This document shows, piece after piece, positions 9,258 to 15,619 of a stretch of 19,453 bases of DNA; position 1 is the stretch's first letter; each line of letters starts with the position of its first letter. The DNA comes from DASUBV01 sp035763085 (GTDB lineage Bacteria; Actinomycetota; Actinomycetes; Streptosporangiales; Streptosporangiaceae): assembly GCA_035763085.1 (NCBI GenBank), contig DASUBV010000201.1, positions 1 to 19,453 on the forward strand, given 5' to 3'. The position numbers were made by a program, and so were the translations under genes. The notes beneath the pieces are model-generated. The model saw only the letters and a program-made list of their open reading frames with translations. It was not told the origin of the DNA and made no database searches.

Positions 9258-9968
9258 GTGCGCGGACGGTACTGGGGACTGATCGGCGGCGTGGCCGCCC
9301 TGATCCTCCTGGCCGCCGGCGCCTTCGTCGCCTGGGGGCCGGTCGGCGTCGGCGACGGGCCGCTGGCGGTGGCCTCCGTGTCCTCCTTCGGGACGGTCCC
9401 GGCGGCGGCCCCCACCATGGTCCTCATCCCGGTGCAGACCACAGCGAGCAGCCGCGCCGTGATTGACGCGGTCGGCATCACCGGCGGGAACGGGTCCCCG
9501 CCGCCGCAGCTCCTGGGGGTCATCGGCGACACGAGCCAGGCCTGCAGCGGGATCTGGTACCCGCTGACCGGATCCGGCAGCTTCCGCCAGCGATGCGCCC
9601 CGGACGGCACCGTGCCGCTGCTCGGCCATGTCCTGCCGATCCGCCCGGCGGCGCTGCTCGCGGACGACGGGCCGGGCGCCGCGCCGGGCACCCGGGGCAT
9701 CAACGTCGGCATCGAGGTATCGCCGCCCGGCTCCTCGGGCTGCTGGGCCATCGGCAAGGTAGCGGTGCACTACCACGTGGGAGGCCGGCACTACACCGCC
9801 GTGGCCCAGGAGTCCCTGACCGGGTGCAACGCCGCGGCTCAGCTCGCCCCGGACGAGCCGGCCACGACCACGCCGCCCCCGCCCGGGTCCACCAGCCCTC
9901 CAGGCTCCACCAGCCCGGCCGGGCCCGCCAGCCCGGCAGGCTCTAGCAGCCCGCCAGCCGCTCCGTGA
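9258..9968 (+). CDS. Membrane-anchored or exported four-cysteine protein of unknown function
   Basis: I do not recognise this 236-residue protein. It has a short basic N-terminus (MRGRYW) and one hydrophobic segment (about 7-27), either an uncleaved signal anchor or a signal peptide. A predicted extracellular region follows with exactly four cysteines (96, 113, 162, 190), suitable for two disulfides, e.g. SQACSGIWYPLTGSGSF and SSGCWAIGKVAVHYHVGG. The tail from about 200 is Pro/Ser/Thr/Gly-rich with repeated GSTSP and SPAG units, like a wall-spanning or glycosylated linker. GTG at 9258 is supported by GGAGG (9248-9252) 5 bases upstream. Its last 26 bases overlap the 3' end of glyS on the other strand, so part of the repetitive tail is antisense to the GlyRS C-terminus. 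Confidence 0.75.
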   Translation: MRGRYWGLIGGVAALILLAAGAFVAWGPVGVGDGPLAVASVSSFGTVPAAAPTMVLIPVQTTASSRAVIDAVGITGGNGSPPPQLLGVIGDTSQACSGIWYPLTGSGSFRQRCAPDGTVPLLGHVLPIRPAALLADDGPGAAPGTRGINVGIEVSPPGSSGCWAIGKVAVHYHVGGRHYTAVAQESLTGCNAAAQLAPDEPATTTPPPPGSTSPPGSTSPAGPASPAGSSSPPAAP

Positions 9969-11349
9969 GATAGCCGGCCAGCGCGTCGATGCCGATGCGC
10001 TCCTGGCCCATCGAGTCCCGGTCCCGGACGGTCACGGCCTGGTCGTTGAGGGTGTCGAAGTCGACGGTCACGCAGTACGGCGTGCCGATCTCGTCCTGGC
10101 GGCGGTAGCGGCGGCCGATCGCGCTGGCGTCGTCGAAGTCGCAGTTCCAGTGCTTGCGCAGCTGCGCCGCCACGTCCCTGGCCTTGGGCGACAGGTCCGC
10201 GTGCCGCGACAGCGGCAGCACCGCCACCTTGACCGGGGCCAGCCGCGGGTCCAGCCGCAGCACTGTCCGCTTCTCCAGCTTGCCCTTGGCGTCCGGGGCC
10301 TCGTCCTCGGCATAGGCGTCCAGCAGGAACATCAGCATGGCGCGGTCCACGCCCGCGGCCGGCTCGATGACATACGGGATAAACCGCTCACCCGACTCCG
10401 GATCCAGGTAGGACATGTCCTGGCCGGAGGCCTTGCCGTGCACGCCGAGGTCGTAGTCGGTGCGGTTGGCGATGCCCTCCAGCTCGCCCCACTCGGTGCC
10501 GGCGAAGTCGTACCGGTACTCGATGTCGACCGTGCGCGTGGAGTAGTGCGAGCGCTGGCCCTCCTGGTGCTCGTACAGCCGCAGGTTGTCCTTGGAGACG
10601 CCCAGGTCGGTGTACCAGGCCATCCGGGTCTCGATCCAGCGCTCGTGCCACTCGGCGTCGGTGCCCGGCCGGACGAAGAACTCCATCTCCATCTGCTCGA
10701 ACTCGCGGGTCCGGAAGATGAAGTTGCCCGGCGTGATCTCGTTCCGGAACGACTTGCCGATCTGACCGATCCCGAACGGGAGCTTCCGGCGCGAGGTCTG
10801 CAGCACATTGCGGTAGTTGATGAAGATGCCCTGGGCCGTCTCCGGCCGCAGGTAGGCCAGCCCCGACTCCCCGTCAGCAGCCCCGTCCCGCTCCACTGCG
10901 CCGAGATAGGTCCGCAGCAGGCCGTTGAACATCCGCGGCTCGGTGAACGCGCCCCTGGTCCCGCAGTTCGGGCAGGCGAGGTCGGCCAGCCCGTTCTCAG
11001 GCGGGTGGCCGTGCTTGCCCTCGTAGGCCTCGATCAGGTGGTCGGCGCGGAACCGGTGATGGCAGGAGGTGCACTCGGTCAGCGGGTCGACGAACTCGGT
11101 GATGTGGCCGCTGGCCCGCCACACCTCGGGGGCCAGAATGACACTGGAGTCCAGGCCGACGACGTCGTCCCGCTCCTGCACCATCGAGCGCCACCACTGG
11201 CGCTTGATGTTGTTCTTGATCTCCACGCCGAGCGGGCCGTAGTCCCAGGCCGCGCGCAGGCCGCCGTAGATCTCGCTGGAGGGGTAGACGATCCCCCGGC
11301 GCTTCGACAGGCTGACCAGGGTGTCCATGCGGTCGTTGCGGCGTGCCAT
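9943..11349 (-). CDS. glyS: Glycine--tRNA ligase, single-chain class II
   Basis: A 468-residue homodimeric-type GlyRS that charges tRNA-Gly with glycine in the cytosol. Seen: an N-terminal LVSLSKRRGIVYPSSEIYGG (11-30) and WDYGPLG, then a zinc-binding insertion with CTSC (93-96) and CPNC (126-129). Also present are RPETAQGIF (168-176), class II motif 2 FRNEITPGNFIFRTREF (201-217), and motif 3 in EPAAGVDRAMLMFLLDAY. The C-terminal anticodon-binding domain begins near RLDPRLAPVKVAVLPL and ends RLAGC. Length and Cys pattern match actinobacterial enzymes, and this is not the alpha/beta tetrameric type. ATG at 11349 has a GGAG (11356-11359) 6 bases upstream; MDTLVSL at residue 8 is a weaker alternative start. 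I see no T-box upstream. It is convergent with the exported-protein gene and overlaps it by 26 bp. Confidence 0.97.
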   Translation of the reverse strand: MARRNDRMDTLVSLSKRRGIVYPSSEIYGGLRAAWDYGPLGVEIKNNIKRQWWRSMVQERDDVVGLDSSVILAPEVWRASGHITEFVDPLTECTSCHHRFRADHLIEAYEGKHGHPPENGLADLACPNCGTRGAFTEPRMFNGLLRTYLGAVERDGAADGESGLAYLRPETAQGIFINYRNVLQTSRRKLPFGIGQIGKSFRNEITPGNFIFRTREFEQMEMEFFVRPGTDAEWHERWIETRMAWYTDLGVSKDNLRLYEHQEGQRSHYSTRTVDIEYRYDFAGTEWGELEGIANRTDYDLGVHGKASGQDMSYLDPESGERFIPYVIEPAAGVDRAMLMFLLDAYAEDEAPDAKGKLEKRTVLRLDPRLAPVKVAVLPLSRHADLSPKARDVAAQLRKHWNCDFDDASAIGRRYRRQDEIGTPYCVTVDFDTLNDQAVTVRDRDSMGQERIGIDALAGYLTERLAGC

Positions 11350-11514
11350 CTAGGTCTCCATCCGGCTGGTGGTCGGCGGCTCGCAGAGCGTGCGCGACCC
11401 AGGCAGTTCCCGGGTGCGGCGGTAGTCATCAGCTTAGCGGCGGCCAGCCCGTGGCTGCCCCTGGTTATCCGGCGGCCACGGACCGCCATCTCCGGGGCAG
11501 CCCGGACCGGGCGG

Positions 11515-11520
11515 TACGCT
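11515..11520 (+). promoter_or_regulatory. -10 box for the small membrane protein gene, probable leaderless start
   Basis: TACGCT fits TANNNT and ends 7 bases before the GTG at 11528. Only a short GAGGG, 2 bases from the start, could serve as ribosome site. No strong -35 is seen. Confidence 0.4.
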
Positions 11521-11527
11521 GAGGGCC

Positions 11528-11878
11528 GTGACCTCCAACCGGCCGGGTTCCCGTGGCAAGCCGCTGGCCAAGGGCGGGCTGCGCACCACGCCGGGCACCT
11601 CGCGGGCCCGCCAGTCGATGGAGCAGCGCAGCGCCGCGCCGCTGCTGTTCCTGCGGCAGATGCCGCGCTGGCTGCTGCCCATGCTGCTGGCCGTCCTGCT
11701 GATCACCGGGCTGGCGCTGCACGGGATCGGCGCCGCCATCGCGCTGGTCGCGGTGGCCCTGGTGCTGAGCTGGCTGGCCGCGCTGTCCTGGCCCCGGCTG
11801 TCCTCCGGCGGCCGCCTGGGCCGCACCGTGGTCATCGCGGTGGTCCTGCTGGTGGCCGTCATCCAGGCCACCCGCTAG
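11528..11878 (+). CDS. Small membrane protein, DUF6703-like
   Basis: A 116-residue protein with a basic, Ser/Gly/Arg-rich N-terminal 45 residues (SRGKPLAKGGLRTTPGTSRA), then the block RQSMEQRSAAPLLFLRQMP, then two or three hydrophobic segments (about 47-63, 66-87 and 100-113) broken by a SWPRLSSGGRLGRT loop. It resembles, from memory, small actinobacterial membrane proteins labelled DUF6703; no function is known to me. GTG at 11528 lacks a normal ribosome site but sits 7 bases after TACGCT, which suggests a leaderless mRNA. It diverges from glyS and converges on uppS, separated from uppS by an 11-bp hairpin. Confidence 0.72.
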   Translation: MTSNRPGSRGKPLAKGGLRTTPGTSRARQSMEQRSAAPLLFLRQMPRWLLPMLLAVLLITGLALHGIGAAIALVAVALVLSWLAALSWPRLSSGGRLGRTVVIAVVLLVAVIQATR

Positions 11879-11897
11879 TCCGCCGGCCGGGCCGGCC

Positions 11898-11932
11898 GCC
11901 AGCCCGCGACCGGGCCCGTCACGCGGGCTGGC
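11898..11932. terminator. Bidirectional hairpin terminator between the small membrane protein gene and uppS
   Basis: GCCAGCCCGCG (11898-11908) pairs perfectly with CGCGGGCTGGC (11922-11932) across a 13-base loop, exactly in the gap between two convergent genes. The stem abuts the uppS stop codon. There is no U-tract. Position and perfect 11-bp stem support a shared terminator. Confidence 0.6.
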
Positions 11933-12802
11933 TCACGGCAGCAACTCCAGCGCAGCGGCTCCTGATACCGGCGGCCCTAAGCCTGCCGCGGCCGGCGGGT
12001 TGGGCACCGCGCCGCCGTAGCGGCGGTCCCGGCTGGCGAAGATCTCGCAGGCCTGCCACAGGTGCCGCCGGTCAAAGTCAGGGAACAGCGTGTCCAGGAA
12101 CACCAGCTCGGCGTAGGCCGACTGCCACAGCAGGAAGTTCGAGGTGCGCTGCTCGCCCGAGGACCGGACGAACAGGTCGACGTCCGGGATTCCCGGCTCA
12201 TCCAGGTACCGGGCGAAGACCTTCTCGTCGATCTTGTCCGCCCGCAGCTTCCCCGCGGCAACGTCGGCCGCGATGGCGGCAGCGGCATCGGCGATCTCGG
12301 CCCGGCCGCCGTAGTTCACGCAGAACTGCAGGGTCAGCACCGAGTTGCCGGCGGTCATCTGCTCGGCGTCCTCCAGCTCAGAGATGACGCTGCGCCACAA
12401 CCGCGGCCGGCGGCCCGCCCAGCGGACCCGCACCCCCATCTCGTTCAGCTGGTCCCGGCGCCGCCGGATCACGTCCCGGTTGAAGCCCATCAGGAACCGG
12501 ACCTCATCCGGCGAGCGGCGCCAGTTCTCGGTCGAGAACGCGTACGCCGACAGGTACGGGATGCCCAGCTCGATCGCGCCCATGATGACGTCGAACAGCG
12601 AGTACTCGCCCGCCTTGTGACCCTCGGTCCGGGGCAGGCCCCGCTCCTTGGCCCACCGGCCGTTGCCGTCCATGACCAGGGCCACGTGCCGGGGAACCAG
12701 GTCCTTCGGGATCTGCGGCGGCCGCGCGCCGCTGACATGCGGCTCAGGCGGCTTCGCCGGCCGGCCGCGCCCGTCGCGCGGTCCGTGCCCGGCGGGGCTC
12801 AA
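11933..12802 (-). CDS. uppS: Isoprenyl transferase (undecaprenyl/polyprenyl diphosphate synthase)
   Basis: A 289-residue cis-prenyltransferase that extends farnesyl-type diphosphate with isopentenyl diphosphate to the long lipid carrier used for peptidoglycan. The catalytic Asp is D45 in HVALVMDGNGRWAKERGLPR. Other family blocks are LSAYAFSTENWRRSPDEVRF, the Arg-rich RFLMGFNRDVIRRRRDQL, LQFCVNYGGRAEI, and the C-terminal substrate block DLFVRSSGEQRTSNFLLWQS. The N-terminal PPEPHVSGARPPQIP matches Streptomyces-type enzymes. I chose the TTG at 12802. It overlaps the recO stop as TTGA, has GGAG (12808-12811) 5 bases upstream, and family similarity starts soon after. No ATG or GTG lies between it and residue 40. 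The C-terminal 25 residues past VPNPPAAAG look non-conserved. Confidence 0.93.
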   Translation of the reverse strand: MSPAGHGPRDGRGRPAKPPEPHVSGARPPQIPKDLVPRHVALVMDGNGRWAKERGLPRTEGHKAGEYSLFDVIMGAIELGIPYLSAYAFSTENWRRSPDEVRFLMGFNRDVIRRRRDQLNEMGVRVRWAGRRPRLWRSVISELEDAEQMTAGNSVLTLQFCVNYGGRAEIADAAAAIAADVAAGKLRADKIDEKVFARYLDEPGIPDVDLFVRSSGEQRTSNFLLWQSAYAELVFLDTLFPDFDRRHLWQACEIFASRDRRYGGAVPNPPAAAGLGPPVSGAAALELLP

Positions 12803-13551
12803 GCGTGCTCCACGTGGCGCAGCGAGCGGATCGAGTGCTCCAGGTGCCACTGCAGGTAGGCCGCCGTGAGCCCGCTGCACTCCACCTGGTGCCGGCGCTC
12901 GCTGGCGTCGGCATGTGCCCAGTCACCCCGAAGCAGCGCGTTCATCAAAGCGATCGTAGCGGCCGACGGCGTCGTCGCTCCCGGGGCACGGCAGGCCTGG
13001 CAGGTCAGCCCGCCCGCCGCGATCCCGAACGCGCTCAGCGCGGCCGGGGTTCCGGGCGCCCCGGCCCGGGTCCCGCAGACCGCGCACTCCTCCAGGGCCG
13101 GGGCGTAGCCGGCCACGGCCAGCGAGCGCAGCAGGTAGGCATCCAGGACCAGCCGCGGGTTGTGCTCGCCCTCGCCCAGCGCCCGCAGCCCGCCGACCAG
13201 CAGCAGGAACTGGCGCAGGGCCGGCTCTTTCTCCACCGGGGTGAGCCGCTCGGCGGTCTCCAGCATCGCGGTGCCTGCGGTGTACCGGGGGTAGTCGCCG
13301 GCCAGCGGCTCGCCGTAGGGCCGGACGGTCTCGGCCTGGGTAATCACGTCCAGCGACCGCCCGGTGTACAGCAGCAGGTCGACATGGGTGAACGGCTCGA
13401 CCCGGGCGCCGAACCGGGACTTGGTGCGCCGCACGCCCTTGGCCACCGCGCGGATCCGCCCGGACTTGCGGGCGAGCACCGTGACGATGCGGTCGGCCTC
13501 GCCCAGCTTGTGGGTGCGCAGCACGATGCCGTCGTCCCGGTAGATGCTCAC
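12799..13551 (-). CDS. recO: DNA repair protein RecO
   Basis: A 250-residue recombination mediator that, with RecF/RecR, loads RecA at gaps coated by single-strand-binding protein. The N-terminal OB-fold starts SIYRDDGIVLRTHKLGEADR and includes AVAKGVRRTKSRFGARVEPF. The helical domain includes YTAGTAMLETAERLTPVEKE and LRALGEGEHNPRLVLDAYLL. A four-cysteine zinc site is formed by CAVC and CQAC, and the tail is LQWHLEHSIRSLRHVEHA. GTG at 13551 gives the usual actinobacterial N-terminus; another in-frame GTG at 13569 would add only six residues. GACAAT lies 6 bases before 13551 and there is no Shine-Dalgarno, suggesting a leaderless start. recO and uppS form a tight two-gene operon with a 4-base overlap. 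Confidence 0.94.
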   Translation of the reverse strand: MSIYRDDGIVLRTHKLGEADRIVTVLARKSGRIRAVAKGVRRTKSRFGARVEPFTHVDLLLYTGRSLDVITQAETVRPYGEPLAGDYPRYTAGTAMLETAERLTPVEKEPALRQFLLLVGGLRALGEGEHNPRLVLDAYLLRSLAVAGYAPALEECAVCGTRAGAPGTPAALSAFGIAAGGLTCQACRAPGATTPSAATIALMNALLRGDWAHADASERRHQVECSGLTAAYLQWHLEHSIRSLRHVEHA

Positions 13552-13557
13552 CTGGCT

Positions 13558-13563
13558 ATTGTC
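13558..13563 (-). promoter_or_regulatory. -10-like box, possible leaderless start for recO
   Basis: On the minus strand GACAAT (13563-13558) is followed by 6 bases and the recO GTG. The same hexamer precedes the oxidoreductase gene at 8052 with 7-base spacing. The TANNNT T at -12 is absent and no clear -35 is visible. Confidence 0.4.
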
Positions 13564-13634
13564 ACCCACACAGCGAGATGGACGTGGCTCCCGGCGACCC
13601 GGGAATTGAGCGTGGAGGCACAGCGTGCAGGCGG

Positions 13635-14258
13635 CTACTCGGCGGTGGCGCCTTCCTCGGTCATCGTGATGACGCCGTAGGCGTGCGCCGCGGTCAGGCC
13701 CAGGTTCGAGGCCACCTGGCGGGCGGCCTGCCGCTCATCGTCGCTGAGCTGCCCGTCGGCCAGGCCGATGCGCACCATGCCGGCCAGGAACCACTCCCGG
13801 GCCGGCACTGCCAGCTGCACCGCCAGGGCGTTCAGCGGCTCGGCGATGTCGCCGCCGTTGACCGCGGCCTGCACCAGGTCCTCATCCAGCACCGACTCGT
13901 CATAATCGGCCAGCCCGGCCGACCGGATCGCCTCCACCGCGCGGCGCCGGGCGGGGCCGCTGGACGGGTCGCCGGCCAGCAGCATGCACGTCGCGGCGGC
14001 CAGCGTGCCGGCCGGCAGCGCGGCCTCCATCTGAGCGGCGGTCGGGACCGCCAGCACGCCGGGCCGGTAGCGCGTGCGGCACGAGGTGCACTGCAGGTGG
14101 ACTCCTGCCTTGCCCACCGGGATGACCGGAATGAAGAAGATATGGAACCAGCGACGCCCGGCCCGGTGCCGGTACCGGCGATCGCCGCCGCAGCGCTGGC
14201 AATGGAACATGCCAGTGCCGACAGTGCGGAAGCAGACTCGCAATCCGAAGATCAACAT
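13635..14258 (-). CDS. Zinc-ribbon protein with a TerB-like C-terminal domain
   Basis: A 207-residue protein. The N-terminal zinc ribbon has four cysteines as CQRC (20-23) and CTSC (57-60). Between them lies a short aromatic/hydrophobic stretch (RRWFHIFFIPVIPVGK, 36-50), the hallmark of a small zinc-ribbon family common in actinobacteria and possibly membrane-associating. The C-terminal part (about 75-200) is helical with an acidic VRIGLADGQLSDDERQAAR block (161-179) like the metal-binding loop of TerB-type helical domains. The biochemical role is unknown. ATG at 14258 has a GGAGGGGGAG stretch about 11 bases upstream, a little far. It lies upstream of recO on the same strand with an 84-bp gap; shared transcription is possible but not needed given recO's own -10-like box. 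It diverges from the double-GNAT gene. Confidence 0.75.
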   Translation of the reverse strand: MLIFGLRVCFRTVGTGMFHCQRCGGDRRYRHRAGRRWFHIFFIPVIPVGKAGVHLQCTSCRTRYRPGVLAVPTAAQMEAALPAGTLAAATCMLLAGDPSSGPARRRAVEAIRSAGLADYDESVLDEDLVQAAVNGGDIAEPLNALAVQLAVPAREWFLAGMVRIGLADGQLSDDERQAARQVASNLGLTAAHAYGVITMTEEGATAE

Positions 14259-14395
14259 GCCTGGTGCAGCTCCCCCTCCAGCGAGTTCAGGCCGCGGGCT
14301 GCGGGCCGCTCTCGGAAGTCCCGGGTCCGCCGATCATCACACGTCTGGTGACGATGAGCAGCGGATTCGGGCAAACAGCGGGCGCACAGGGGACA

Positions 14396-14411
14396 TTTCC
14401 GGTGCGGGAAA
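14396..14411 (+). promoter_or_regulatory. Small inverted repeat in the promoter region of the double-GNAT gene
   Basis: TTTCC (14396-14400) and GGAAA (14407-14411) flank a 6-base loop within a noticeably AT-richer patch (about 14390-14420), 40 bases upstream of the chosen start. It could be an operator half-site pair or part of a promoter. The function is a guess. Confidence 0.25.
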
Positions 14412-14452
14412 ATGCATTGCGCGGCTTCCTCGCCCGCCAGTTGGCTGAGCGA

Positions 14453-15445
14453 ATGCGCATCGAGCAGTTCGACCTGCGCGCCGACCATGCCGCGCTGCGT
14501 GCCTTCTTTCAGCTGTACCGGGCGGGCACAGATCACGATGACCCGGACGTCCCGGCCATGTCACGCGCCTCCTTCAGCAACTGGTGGGCCTACGGCTTCA
14601 CCGGCAACCCGCAGCAGACCTGGCTGGCCCGCGACGCGGACGGCGCGGCCGGCTGCTACCTGCTCGAGCTACCCAGCCGCGACAACCGCGGCACCGCCTT
14701 CTTCCTGCCGGCCGTGCCGCCCGCCCGGCGCCGGCGCGGCATCGGCGCGGCCCTGCTGGCGCACGCCAGCGGCCAGGCCCGCCAGGACGGCCGGACGCTG
14801 CTGGCCGGCCATGCGCTGGCGGGCTCGCCGGGCGACGCCTTCGCACGGGAGGCCGGCGGCCGCGCCGGGCTGACCGACGTGCGCCGTCTCCTGCGCGTCG
14901 GCGCTGACCTGCCCGGACGACTGGCCCGGCTGCGCGCGCAGGCCGAGTCGGCCGCCGCCGGCTACACCGTGGTCAGCTGGCGCGGGCCGGTACCCGCCGA
15001 GCACCTGGAGCCGGTGGCCGCGGTCGTGTCGGCGATCTCCGATGCCCCGCGCGACGAGGTGATCGAGCCCGGCCGCTGGGACGCCGGCCGGGTCAAGCTG
15101 ATCGGGGAATGGACAGCCGAGCACGGGCTGCGGCAGTTCTCGGTCGCCGCCCGGCAGGCCAGTTCCGGCGAGCTCGCCGCGCTGAGCCAGGCCGTTCTGG
15201 ATCCGGGCACGCCAGGATGGGCCTTCCAGCAGATCACTGTCGTGGCCCGGCAGCACCGGGGCCGCCGGCTCGGCCTGCTGGTCAAGACCGCGCTGCACCA
15301 GGTGCTGCTGGCCGCCGACCCGGGCATCCGGCAGGTCATGACGGTGAACGGCGAGGGCAACGAGCACATGATCGCGATCAACGAGCTGATGGGCTACCGC
15401 GTGGCGGGCCGCATTCACGGCTGGGAACTGGGGCTGGCCGGCTGA
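14453..15445 (+). CDS. Tandem (double) GNAT-domain acetyltransferase
   Basis: A 330-residue protein with two GNAT folds. Domain 1 (about 1-150) starts MRIEQFDLRADHAALRAFF and has the acetyl-CoA loop ARRRRGIGAALLAHA (91-105). Domain 2 (about 170-330) has WRGPVPAEHLEPVAAV, the loop RQHRGRRLGLLVKTALHQV (266-284) and the late NGEGNEHMIAINELMGY (299-315) with the Asn/Tyr residues common in active GNATs. Domain 2 therefore looks catalytically competent, while domain 1 keeps a CoA loop but has a shorter C-terminal part. Such double-GNAT proteins in actinomycetes include mycothiol synthase and antibiotic acetyltransferases; I cannot assign a substrate. ATG at 14453 is chosen because it gives a standard GNAT N-terminus. 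In-frame ATG at 14354 and GTG at 14348 would add about 33 unconserved residues crossing an AT-rich promoter-like patch. No good ribosome site is seen for any choice. Confidence 0.78.
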   Translation: MRIEQFDLRADHAALRAFFQLYRAGTDHDDPDVPAMSRASFSNWWAYGFTGNPQQTWLARDADGAAGCYLLELPSRDNRGTAFFLPAVPPARRRRGIGAALLAHASGQARQDGRTLLAGHALAGSPGDAFAREAGGRAGLTDVRRLLRVGADLPGRLARLRAQAESAAAGYTVVSWRGPVPAEHLEPVAAVVSAISDAPRDEVIEPGRWDAGRVKLIGEWTAEHGLRQFSVAARQASSGELAALSQAVLDPGTPGWAFQQITVVARQHRGRRLGLLVKTALHQVLLAADPGIRQVMTVNGEGNEHMIAINELMGYRVAGRIHGWELGLAG

Positions 15446-15471
15446 CGGGGCGCGGCTGGCACCGGCCTTTT
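15436..15471 (+). terminator. Possible intrinsic terminator of the double-GNAT gene
   Basis: GGCCGG (15436-15441) can pair with CCGGCC (15462-15467), directly followed by TTTT (15468-15471). The loop is about 20 bases and the stem begins inside the last codons. A T-run after a GC stem is rare in this window, which favours a real terminator. Confidence 0.35.
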
Positions 15472-15619
15472 CGTTATGACTGGCTTTTGATGTCGGAGAT
15501 TACTCGCCTGGTCAGCCCGGAAATGGCGCGGCAGTGATCACGAAATGACATGAAAAAGGCAGCCGGCTCCGTGATACTGAGGCGGCGGCCGCTGGCCCGG
15601 CCGGCCGGCGCGCCGCGCG
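15446..15619. other. Convergent intergenic region with a low-GC patch
   Basis: Between the convergent double-GNAT gene and era, about 15468-15560 is clearly AT-richer than anything around it (CTTTTCGTTATGAC, CATGAAAAAGG). It contains the palindrome GTGATCAC (15534-15541), an ATCACG...CGTGAT pair (15537-15542 and 15570-15575) and AGCCGGCT (15561-15568). I see no gene. Confidence 0.5.
15553..15594 (-). terminator. Possible intrinsic terminator of era
   Basis: Read on the minus strand downstream of era, CAGCGG (15594-15589) can pair with CCGGCTG (15566-15560) with one bulged base. Two C's and five T's (15557-15553) follow. The stem is imperfect and the loop is long, so this is tentative. Confidence 0.3.

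Noticed and set aside
11350..11527. T-box or other leader riboswitch before glyS
   Set aside because: The start has a normal ribosome site. I find no T-box core sequence and no clear leader hairpin followed by an antiterminator.
10150..12387. 745-residue plus-strand open frame
   Set aside because: Runs antisense through glyS, across an intergenic region and into uppS. No family features; it is a shadow.
12803..12880. N-terminal extension of UppS to an upstream GTG
   Set aside because: It would overlap recO by about 80 bases and adds residues without family resemblance. The TTG at 12802 has a ribosome site and the normal N-terminus follows.
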